A stretch of 64,000 nt of DNA from Pachypanchax playfairii (lineage: Eukaryota; Chordata; Actinopteri; Cyprinodontiformes; Aplocheilidae). The notes beneath the pieces were generated by a model. That model saw only the letters and a list, made by a program, of their open reading frames with translations. It did no database searches and was not told the origin of the DNA. Below are positions 39,401-51,400 of the stretch, one piece after another (position 1 is the first letter of the stretch; each line of letters opens with the position of its first letter). Where the stretch lies: the NCBI GenBank assembly GCA_006937955.1, contig SSNP01000008.1, positions 7,715,807 to 7,779,806 of the forward strand. Direction: 5' to 3'. Position numbers and translations under genes: made by a program.

Positions 39401-42400
39401 CCAGATATAATCTTTTGTTTATGATTTGTTTCCTTAACTCAGCAGCTCTGGCATTTGGGGATCAATTTGCATGTTTCTTGCTTTCACAAGCAGGATCATG
39501 AGTTTCTGAAATTTGATTCCATAGATGAAAGTATTATGAAAGAAAAAGCAAAGCATGAAATACATATTTGCAAAGAAAACAGGGTTGCTACTTACTGTTA
39601 TTGTAACAACATGGAACACAAATAGGCATAAAATGCTGAAGAAGACAAATGAAAACATATCAAATTAAAACTGGATTTAATTACACACCTTTAAAGTGTC
39701 TGTTAACATGCACATTAGACTGAAGACTTTAAGTCCTTGTGCTGATCTCTGTGTGACATGTGTCAGAGGAAGTGCTTGTAGCTTTCTAAAGAATCATCAT
39801 GACTGACAGGCTGGAGATTGTTAACAAAAATAGTTATGGAAATTTTAAAATAGTGATAATTGTCTCTTGATTTCCTGTGATAAAAGAACATAAAATAATG
39901 TAATAAGATCAGGAGGTAGTTACAAAGATTTGAAACAGCTAGCGCTGCACAATATTTTACTGAAGTGTAGTTTTGAATTGTGAAACTTCTCACTCTGTAC
40001 ATTATTGTAAAACTGTAACATGTTTACATCAACTTTGGATAAAATGCATGGATGTTCTGCTTTGGTTTGGTAGCTCTGTAATATGAAACCCCAGCAGAAA
40101 CTCTGTACAGAAGCAATTAAGTTTATATGTTTCCTTCAAAAGTACCTGTTTATTGTTTGAATCCACGTTTGTTCAAGTGCCGCAAGTTTCATCAGTAGAC
40201 ATAAAGACAAATGTCTCTGGGTGGAAGGATTTGTTAAAGAGACAGTCTTTTCTGCAAGGCTAGAGGAAAGAGGAAGGCCATCAGAGCACTAAGTAGTTCT
40301 GATGCAATCTCAGAGACATGAACCATTGCTTGGAGGAATACAGGTTTTAAGTGCTTTAATATGTTTCTGTTGATGTAACTAAAATGAGGCGACTGCTGCA
40401 GTGATCTGACCTCATGCTGCAGACTACAAGGAAGTTTACAACAGCCTTAATGAAAGTTGGCAGCACACCTGTGCATCTAACAGCTGTTTTTGATCAGTTC
40501 TTTACCAAACAAAATAATTGTATTTCCAATGTCAATTGGAGCATCACTTTTTTGGGTTAAAGGCATATCCAGAGAGTCATAGTCAGTACTAATGATGGTT
40601 AATAAATGATCTTAACACACTCTAAAAACAAATTAAGAAAAACATGTTGATTTGATACAATGTTCGCGGCAAGTTCACTCAAATCAATAACTATGCTAAA
40701 TATAATTGTTGCAAATATACAAACACACACGCTGCAAATACAACACAAATAAACAATGATTAACAGAATCAGAGATATATTAGAAATATAGTTTGTGTTA
40801 GGTTGTCACTGAAACAGTATACATCATGTTAGGTTCTGAGGGGTTCTGCTTGTTTCCTTTCCTTTGATATTCTTCTGTCTTCGGTATCTTTCCTTCTAAT
40901 TTCAGGCAGTAGAGCCCTTTATTTTGGAAGATGACCTCTGGAGGGCGCTTGGGCGTGGAGTTTCAGCTCTTCCTCTCACTGCTGTTTTAATACTCCTCTC
41001 ATCTCCTCAGCTGTTTAGGCTGAGTGATGGTAGTTCTTCAGTTAGGTTAGTCTAACTTGGTGAACAGTGTCTTCTCTTTTGAGCTCCAGTAAAGTTTGTT
41101 TCTCTAAGGTCTTGGTGCAGAACTTACCTGTGTGTATTAGAATTTGAAACAACCCCACAGAATTGGTTTCTGGACTGAATTTCCTGTGACCACTTACCTG
41201 AACTCTTTTCTGTGGACCCTCTGTCTCTCCTCTGATCACTTGCCAGTGCTGCTTCCTTTCCACTTCCCCTGGACCTTCAAACCTCTGGACTCCTTGAAAC
41301 ATCTTCCTTCTTGATCTGCAACAAAGATTTTAACAGTAAGGACCAAATTCCTCTAAATGAACATTCAGATTAACCACTTATATTTCTGGATCAGAACTCC
41401 TCTCTCTTTCTCTCCATAGAGCTCCTGGACCTGTGAATATATCTCATACTGTACAAATCTTGAATAAACCTTTTAATATTTTCTGGGCTCTGTATCTGTG
41501 TCTGCATGTGGGTCAGTTTGCAACCTAGATTTATGACATATCCAGTCTGGTTTTTAGGTTTGTTGTTGTGTCTAGAAAAACATCATTTTTATTCTTTGTC
41601 ATTGTAACTTTCCTTTGCTCTGCTGGTTTTTAGGGATGGGTATCTTTAAGGATTTATCGATACTACTCTTAATGATACTCCTTATCGATCTGGTACTTTA
41701 TCGATGTTTTTGTCAGTACTTCTCTCTGTTTGTATTTGATGTATTTTAGCAAGGTGTTTAGTCAAATTACTCGTATTCCTGCCTTTGCAAGCAAAGCTTT
41801 TATTATATTTGTGACTGCGTGCATTGTCGGCATCTATTTTTGTAAAATGAAGCCAAATTTTGGATCTTTTTGTTCGCTCTGCCATCGTGTCTGTGTACCT
41901 GCTAGTGAGCGGAGCTTCTAGTGAGAGCACGAGGTGATCACATGAGAGCGCAGCTGTCCCCCCTCCAACCATCAGTCCCCATGGCATGTGTGCTTGTTAA
42001 GCAGGATTCTGGAGGATGTGGTGCAGGGCTGTATTCACAGCATTATCTATAGACCTGTTTGCTCTGTAGGCAAATCATGAGTGCTCAGTTTTGACCTTTA
42101 ACCTTGTTTCCTATGCGTGGGGATTTAGCTGATTCTGAATCTTCTGATTTCTGATGGTGAGATCTTTGAAGTCTGGATTTATATGTGCTGAATAACATTT
42201 TTCTTTTCAAATGTTTCACAATTTCATAATTTTTAGATACACATTGGTGAACCTTTGCCCATCTTTACATCTGAGAAGCTCTGTCTTTCTGAAATGCTCT
42301 TTTATAAGCAGTCAAGTTACCGAGTTGTTTCCACCTAATTAGTTGTCAAACATTCCTGGAATTTTTTCAAGTATGGCAATTACTTTTCTTTTCCCTTTTC

Positions 42401-45400
42401 TCTCTTAGTCTAACTCTTTTGATATATGTTGTTGTCATCAATATCAAAACAAACCATTTTTTAAAATTGTCTAAACCCAAATGTGATTAAATTGTTTATA
42501 TGAAATCTCCCATGTTTTTTTTTTTTTTGTTCCATTTGGAATAAAATATGGGTTTATGAGATTTGCAAACCATTGCATTGTTCCTTTTTTTTCACACAGT
42601 GGAATATGGGCTGTATGTTGTATCATGATAATAGATTTTGTCTGAATCTCACTGTAAACCTATTTTCATGTAATTTTAAATATATAATTTCCCTTGGTGT
42701 TAGTTAAAAATAGCAACTAAAAATAATTACATATGTTTTTAAGAACTGCATAATCAATCATTCTGCTGAAAAAGCAAATGTTTTTTATTTCAAAAACCTT
42801 CAAGCTAGAAGGTTTTCTAGGTCTTCTGTTTGTTTGAAGTTAGAATAAGTGGAGCTGACACTGCTTTATCTCACATGTAGATTGATATTTCACCAATCTC
42901 AGTCTACTTCTTTGATGTCTGAAATTGCTTATTTTGTGCTATAAATTCAAGTAAAATTCTCTAATGGAGAGAACAGAAGTACAGAAGCCACAACTTTTAC
43001 ACATGAGGAAGAAACTTAAACACCCAACAACGCAAATCTTTACTTTTTTATATCATCTGTTAGAACAACGTTGTTACATGTTTTACGTGTTTCTTTACTT
43101 GCACAGTATGAGATGAGATGCACATCTTCACCAAGCAAAATGCTTCACTTGAAAAGCTCCCTTTGCCCACCACCAGATTAATAATAGATGGGATCAAACA
43201 TAACCGTCACATTAATTTTATTAAAATGTGCAACTTTGAACTTTCTGTGTTTTAATGACATTTTATAAAATATTTAAAATGCTAAAGAACATCAATCAGT
43301 CAGAATATTTTCCCACTGAAAACTATCTTTTAGCTGAAGTTATTATTTCAAAATAAAATACATAAGCTGGAGAGAAAAAAGATTAGCCTTTGTAAATGAA
43401 TAGTAAATGGTAAATGGCGTGTACTTGTATAGCGCTTTACTCAGATCCTACGACACCCAAAGCTCTTCACACTACAGTATGTATGGAAATACAGGTAAGA
43501 AACAAGATCTGCAAAAACAAATAAAACAACAAGTATCAGCTGAAACTATATGTGTCTTTGTGGTTAATTTTAAGGATACAATTAAGCCAATTAAAAAAAA
43601 AGAATGAAGAAGAAAGAATGATCTGATTAAAGAAAAGACAGACTCTGTTTTATTTTGTTTTCATTTCTGTTGAGAAATGTTTGAAACTTGTTGTGTGTGT
43701 TTGTGCTCAGCCTGAGGTTCCAAAAAAACAAACTCAGGATCCTCTGATATTTTTTCCCAGAGGCCTTGTTTTTCTAAATCTCAGCATGTTCTGATAAACT
43801 AAGCCTGGAAAAGGTTCAAACTTTCATATCAGTGTTATTTTTATTTTGGAAAAAAAAAAAAAACAGCCTGAAATGTGTTTTTAATTTTGTTTTACATTCT
43901 TTGGGATGTCGATGATAATTCCATTTACAGGTGAGTAAGTTCACAGCAACAAAATGACATTTACTCAGGCAACAGTCTTCTGCTGTGCCTGGAGATTTAA
44001 AAAAAGAAGTGAGTCGCTATATATCTTGTTATGTTTGTAATTTAAAACATCCCCTCTTTCAACCTGGAGACAGTTGATGAAACACGTTTTACTCCTGATG
44101 TTGTGTAATGACTACACATGTTTAACTGCTTGGGAGTATTGCTTTAGGCTGCCACCTTATAAAAGAAAACATTATTTGCTATTTTGAAGGTCCATTACAC
44201 TCATGTAGATGTTATCTCAGGTAAATCACATTAAAAACTCAAGATTAATGCAGTAAAAGTTCTGCAGTGAATAGAATAGAAATTGTATAGATGTGTTGTG
44301 CAGATTGAAGAGAACTAAATTTATCTGACAATAAATCACATTACCATTCCAGTAATATTAAAAAGTATTTGAAATTTTAAAACACGGTTTCCTGTGATTC
44401 CATAAAGCAACATGCTGTTACAGGAGATCAGTCAACATCTGGAAGGGCAGCAGTACTTCTCAGGTCTCTTGAGGCCAGGTTACAGTTAGACATCCTGTCT
44501 CAACAACCCGTGTGATCCACTGACCAGCGTACCACCTGCATTCACAGCCTCCATGGCAGCCATTTACTGCACTGCTCATAAGCAATGCAAAAAACAACTT
44601 TCAATTGAAATCATTATAAAACACCTGAATTGATCATGTTTTCTTACTTCTATCATTGTTTTAAAGCAGTACTGAATAACTTTTAAAACTTTAAGCTACA
44701 ATTTTGAAACTTGTCTAAGTGGATACTCACTGAAAAACATGTTCAGCTTCATATTAGACTATCTCGACCCTCCGATGGCTTTAATATAGACTAAATAACC
44801 TCCGTAATTCGGGTCTCAGTCGGAAGTGGTGTTCTAGGGATTTATGCTGAAGAAAAATGCCGCCACAGTACGAAATGACACCTTATTTTATAATGAAATG
44901 TTCTTCTCCTCTGGGTGTGTCCAAACATTTGCCTGTTGCTCTGACAATGCAAAGAAAGTAAAAATAAAATCATATTTAGTGTTCCTGTCCTGGGAGAATC
45001 TGTTTGATGGGTAAAATGTATTTATGGAAAAATATAGAAACAAAAATAAACACTAAATCTGTTTATTGAAGTCCAGACTGTAGAACGGCACATGTGTGTA
45101 GCACATCTCAACATAGGTAGCATATTTCAACAGAACACCGGTTCGAGCAACGGCCGTCTGAAACACGGCTGCAGAAAAACTATGCAGTACACAGCTTAGT
45201 TCTGACTACAGGGTTGGTTGCAGTCTGAACTTCTGCCTCATGTTTGAATAGAAATACTCAGCCAGTCCAGGTGGATTATTAATCCAGATATGTTGCTATG
45301 TAGAAAGACTTAAATTCAAATTAAAAGTACAGAAATATAAAGTAATCCACACATTTTGTTAAACTTATCCTAAAATGAATCAACATTTGTAAGTCTAACA

Positions 45401-48400
45401 AACTTAAATGACATAAGAAAAACAACTGTTAAAAGATACAGAATCTTATTCTGACAGAAAACAGTTTTCTCTGTTGTTGGCACATAAACCAAAACCGAGT
45501 CATGGTGCCTAAAACCTTGGATTGCAGCCTTACAAGTGACATGCTGCAATGTTTATACTAACTATCCCCAATAATTTGCACATAGAGTGAATGAACAAAG
45601 ACATGAACAATTCAAATTTTCTCCTTAGTTGCACATTTGCGGATATTTAAAGGTGAAGGTAAAATTCCAGCTGACTTCATTAGATTTCATTTCCCATTTT
45701 ATCTCTGCTGAAGTGGACCATTAGGTTGATGTGCAAGGGTAACTGATCAGCTAATCTTCCTGTGATTTATGTGGCAGGAGAACAGAGGATTTACTGAACA
45801 CACTGATTACTGACATGGCTAATAGGCTAAACCTACTGGTACACTCAGACAGGCTTATTGGAAATGTCAAATCAAGCAACTCATTTGCATTCATGATGTA
45901 TGATGTCTATTTCAGCTTCTGCCAAGGGAGCACAAAATGACATGCAGAGTCAAAAAAGTTTATATAATTTTAGCCTTGAATTTGAAACTGACCATCTGGA
46001 CTTTCAGTTCGCTGGCACAGGTTTGAATGTTTGTTTTGCAGGTAGATGACAATCTGAGTAGTGGATAAGAGCTTGCAGACATACTTATACGGATCTCTAA
46101 ATACCTGCTTTGGAATCATTGATGTATTATAATGACAAAGTTGAAAAGATTTTATTTTTTTTTACCTGTTCACCTGCATGTTTTAGAGATCAAAACAGCA
46201 GAAAAATATAGTGTAACCAGATGACAGTGATGTGAAGTACAAAAACGTGAATTTCATGCCAAGAGTAAACAAAATTATGAGATTGAGATGAGATGTCATT
46301 ACATGAGATGCATTCAGTTTTCTCCAGGTAACATTTTCAAACATGTTTTCAAACTTACTTTCAGAATCCAAATGCAAAAGTACAACAGTGAAAAATCCCA
46401 ACATAAAAAAATCTGAACAAACTGTTAAAGGAGGCTGGTTCTGTTTGGGGGACTGATCTAGAGTATTTTGAGTTGTGCAAATGAGGATGCTTTGAACAAT
46501 GATAAACATGACGGAAAACCCTCATCATCATCTTCACAACAGTAACTCAACAACATAGTGTCTTCAGTCAGAAGCTTCTTCAGATTAATCCGTTCTTATC
46601 TAGAACTTCATAATACTCAGGATTTTGTGTGTACTGTATCACTGTTATTTTTTCATTCCAGATCCTATTAACAACATTTTTATTTGGATGATAAATGAAT
46701 ATGTTTGTGATTATGTTTGTATTTTTGTTTTAAAAAAAAGTGTTTTTTAACTCATAAAACTCAGAATAATGGCGTCTTTGAGTATTATCAAAACAACTGC
46801 ATTTAAAGGCTAAAAGGATACTTTACTCATGCTATAAAGCAGATATTTGAAATAATTTTATTTCTCTTTATTCATCAGGTTGTTTCGTTTTTGTCATGTT
46901 TTCAGTAAACTACATCATGATCTTTGGTCCAATAATGGAGTTTATTCTTGTTGTAGAAGTGAGAGTCAATGCTACACAGGAGAAGGGTGAATTATTAATA
47001 AAGTGGGTTATCACTAATATACGTCTGAACTGTTTTTCAATGGCTGAATACACACATTCTTTCACCTTGAAGCCCTTCTCCTGACAATATGGTTGCAAAT
47101 ATTGTGGTCTGCAAGGTTATTTGTATGACGCAGAATCCTAACGAAGATATTCTCCAATGAATTCATTATATTTACACCTCTTATTCATCACATATAGATG
47201 ATCAGTCAGGAACTCTTCTTCATCAGATTTGTACAGGCCTGATTCCCTCCTTTTTTGGCATACCAGCTCCATCTGAGAATATTTGATTGTAAAGTATTTC
47301 TGTGTTTCAAATATTCCTCCACAGACATCTGAGATTGAGTTATGTACACAGCGTTTGACATCTGTTTTAATGCTGCTGGAGTTTTAGGTTTAGGGAACTA
47401 AACTACGGGTTTAGTTTAGGTTGGGAAAATGTTGCTGTCCTGGAAAAGTTTTTTAGGTAACAAAGTTATGGAGAAAAACTAATTAAGAGGATTTATTTGA
47501 GAACGAGTTAGGTACTATATTTTGCTTGCAGTTGAAAGTGTCTGGTCAAAGGATTTAAAAGTAATTTACAAAGGAAATGCTTTTTGGGCTCGTCACTGAT
47601 CACAGGGTTGATACTTTGATCACATGTTGATGCTCAACCTAAAGATTGATCTGTGTGTGTCAGAGGGTGAGTGACAAACAATGTAAATCATTTGTTACAC
47701 AACTGATGTAAGCGGGTGCAAATGCATCACACAGATCATTTAAAATTGAGTGTTTTCTTCATTCTTATCCACCATGAGAACAACTAAAACAAAACAGATA
47801 GAATTTTATGTCTTCTCTGTGTTTTAACAAACTTAAAATTCATAAAACATCCAAGCTTTTGAAGCTGCAGAGAATAAAGATACATGAGCTAGTCCCATTA
47901 AACTTTCATCACATTGTATGAGAGCAGTCCTACTATGATTTGCAAGAGAGCTTCACCTCTGCATTTGTACATTTTCTGAATTTCACAATGAGGCTATGAC
48001 TGATTCAATGCCCAGCTCCAAATAACAGTTTAGATTCATACCTCAAACTGTCACGACCACTAAGTTTAATTTAGTGTTCGAGGCCAAACCCCCCCCCGCC
48101 CCTCCACCGCCCCCTCCACCACCAAACTTTCTACTCAATGCTGTGCTCTTTTCTCTCTTCCAGCCCTGTTAGATGTGATCCTGGCCAGGACAGACTGTTT
48201 GGTGGCAGGAGACTCTTGCTCGAGTGATGAAACATGTAGTCCACGTCTACGAACGTTGCGTCAGTGTGTAGCCGGTAACGGCAGCATGAAGCTCGGTCCA
48301 GGAGCCAGAAGCCAATGTGCCAAAGCAGTGTCAGCCCTCCTGTCCAGCCCCTTACATGGCTGCCAGTGTAAACGAGGAATGAAGAAGGAAAAGAACTGCT

Positions 48401-51400
48401 TGAGCATCTACTGGAGTCTTCATCAGTCTACAATACATGGTCTGTACAGATTAACGTATACACAGTTAACACATGAAAAACAAATTCAGTGTAATTTATA
48501 AATTTGTGCTCAAGGACTGAATGAGGATGATTGTTATCAGTATTATTGTTTGAAACAATGTTTATTTGACAGTTTGTGTTCTTTTTCAGGGCTCAGTCTC
48601 GTAGAGAGTTATCCTTATGAGACGGTGCAGAGGGAACATGATTATGTCCGTTTAGCATCTATTACAGCAGGCAAGTCGACTAACCTTTAGACCCTTTTAT
48701 TCTTGTAAAATGTATAAATATTAATTTCAGCATGACTACATTACCGTGATTATTTATCTTATCTTTTTCAGACTCAAGTGAAACAGGATAAAACAGGATA
48801 AAACACAAACATTAATGTTTTTTATTTATTATATTATAGAAATAGAAATAATTGAAATAAAGATTTGTGGTAATTTACTCAGGCTTAGATTGATATATTA
48901 AACAAATTATTGTAAAATAGAAACAATTTTAAAAGAACTATTTTTTATTAATAAAAAAACATTATATGAAAAATGTAAATAAACATAATGCTTGTATTGG
49001 CCATAGAGGGTATTACAGTTGTTCAGTAATACAGTTGTTCATCTGGACTTTTCTTAATTAATTTTCAGTTGGAAAAATGGCCAAAGATCTGCACAAGCCT
49101 CATCAGTCATTTATTTAAATTAAGCCAATATTTCATGAAGTACATTACACTTTATGATGCTATAATAAAAACAATTTCATTAAAATGATAAATCTCTGGA
49201 TTTGTAATAAAACCATCTGATCTTTTACATTTTTTTTAGATCAAAGTTCTTCCATTGCCAGTCCAAAATCTTTTTTTCTCCAAATAACATTGTCAAACAA
49301 GGTCCGATGCTCTTTCATTCTGCACCAGTTGTGAAAGAAAATCACAAAAACCAAACCAAGTGGATGTTGATCTCTGGTTAGATTTATAAAAACTAAAAGT
49401 GAGTAGTTTGGTTTTAAATCAAACAGGTAATTTTGATTACATTTATTACAGGGTATAATGTTCAGTTTACAACTACTTCACTAACAAGTTGAAAAAAGTG
49501 CTGTTATCTCACAATTTTAGAGCTGCAACAGCCTTTGTTTATATCCTTTTTCCAAAAATACTTTTTAAACCTGATTTTTTTTAGAATTTATTGACAAGAA
49601 GTATATTATTTATCAACATAATACTGAATCAACTGATTATATTCCAATGGTTATCTATACATTGACCTGTTGTCATCAAGGTACCGCTGACATCCTGCCT
49701 TTGACCCTACTTTCATCCACAGACTCGGATGTTGGCATGACAACCGTAAATCGCTGTTTGGATGCTGCCAAAGCTTGCAATGTTGATGACCTGTGCCAGA
49801 AGCTTCGCACAGAATATGTTTCAGCTTGCATCAAACCTACTGCCAAATCAGGCTTGTGTAACCAGCCAAAATGCAACAGGGCCCTGCGCAGGTTCTTCGA
49901 CCGGGTTCCTCCTGACTACACACACCAGCTGCTATTCTGCCCTTGCACAGACACAGCATGTGCAGAGCGTCGAAGGCAGACCATTGTACCCAGTTGTTCA
50001 TATGAAAGTGTGGATAAACCTAACTGCATTACACAGATGAGGATCTGCAACGCTGACTATGTGTGCAGGTTTGAGCTAAAATCAAAAGCATTTCATTGGT
50101 TTGCATCATTTCTAATTCCTGTCACGTCTATGTTAGATATCAATTAACTATCTTTTGTGGATGTAACGATATATAATCATTATATTAATGTGATATTTAA
50201 TAGCAGTAATAGCCATTTGACTCTGCTTAATGATCCAACTATTTTCTTATCGCATCCCAAATATTCCTTGGATGGACTCTCCATACAGACATATACTTTG
50301 ATCATACTATGACTATTCAATGTTAAATTTTTTTTAAAACTGAATAAACAGCCATTCAATCAGCAAAACGGTCAACTATTTTACCTTAAAGCTTTCTGCC
50401 ACCATTAGTAAGAACACCCCAGAGAGACTGTTGGAATAACATGTTAAATATTTAGCTCAGATAAAGAACCAGATGGATCAGAGTTATCGCTCATTGCTAT
50501 CTCCTGTGCACGGCTATTATTTTTCCACAGCCCCATTACACTCAAAGGGCTTTACTAATGATCCCAGGTCTGGGGGATGAAATATTTCACTCTTTCTATC
50601 ACTTTCACACCACAGTTCAATGCTTTCAGTCTTCACCATGGGAAACAATATATCTTCATATTAGTCATGTTAATTAAAATCACAGCAGAGTAAATTAACA
50701 TTTTCAATACTGACTTTTGCATTCGAGAAAAATACAGGTTTCAGGTTTTATCTGTTTTTGCCAACTGGTGCCCATTGTGTGCTTTTTTTCAGGTCTCGTC
50801 TGGCACAGTTTCAGTATAACTGCGAACCCTTGGAAACATCTGCCAGTGGCTGCAAGCAAGAGAACTATGGATCATGTCTTCTCGCCTACACAGGGCTTAT
50901 AGGTAGGCTTGCTGAGATGCAACACAGAAAAACAGAAAACCTTTTACAGTTTAGAGTAAAAAATGAAATGAAAAAGTGGAGGAGAAAGAGGAAGTATAGA
51001 AATGGAGATATGTGCCATATGTTATGTGAGAAAAAGATGGAGCAAAATCAGGCAGGAATCACTTGGTGAAATAAATGTTTGCACAACAGGTTAAGAGTGA
51101 GTGGGCAAGTGAAATGAAACTCATTTGTATAAACCAAAAGACAAAGTACAGGTTAGTATAACTTATCAAAGACTAAAAAATCATCATTATTATTATTATG
51201 CATATACTATGTGTATATATGCACTTTATATAGCAAAAGGTTCAATCTGCTTTATAAGAGTCTGTAAAAGAAAAAGAACTGCCACTTCATTTTCCACACA
51301 CTAGAAAGAGGCGCCAACCTAATGCATTTCAAGACTGTCAAATGGTGCCCCTCAGCACAAACACACACTTGGCATTTTCATTCCCATCTTGTATTTATTA

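Larger units (their letters stand above)
18402..48163 (+). other. gfra4: gfra4 intron 1 (29.8 kb)
   Basis: Runs from the GTAAGT donor to the TTCTCTCTTCCAG acceptor and spans almost half the window. It holds microsatellites, a hAT-type repeat (22594-22798), the assembly gap, two copies of one DNA-transposon family (31649-32120, 42110-42603), a MITE (35149-35660), a transposase remnant (41632-41987), SINE-like fragments, and several low-repeat blocks that may be regulatory (see findings). No second gene is supported; the longest clean frame (minus strand, 21386-21835, 149 codons) shows no family motif. Confidence 0.8.

Noticed and set aside
49647..49722. Upstream extension of exon 4 from an AAG acceptor near 49680
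   Set aside because: Would add about 14 non-conserved residues. The CTTTCATCCACAG acceptor at 49722 is far better and matches the family boundary.
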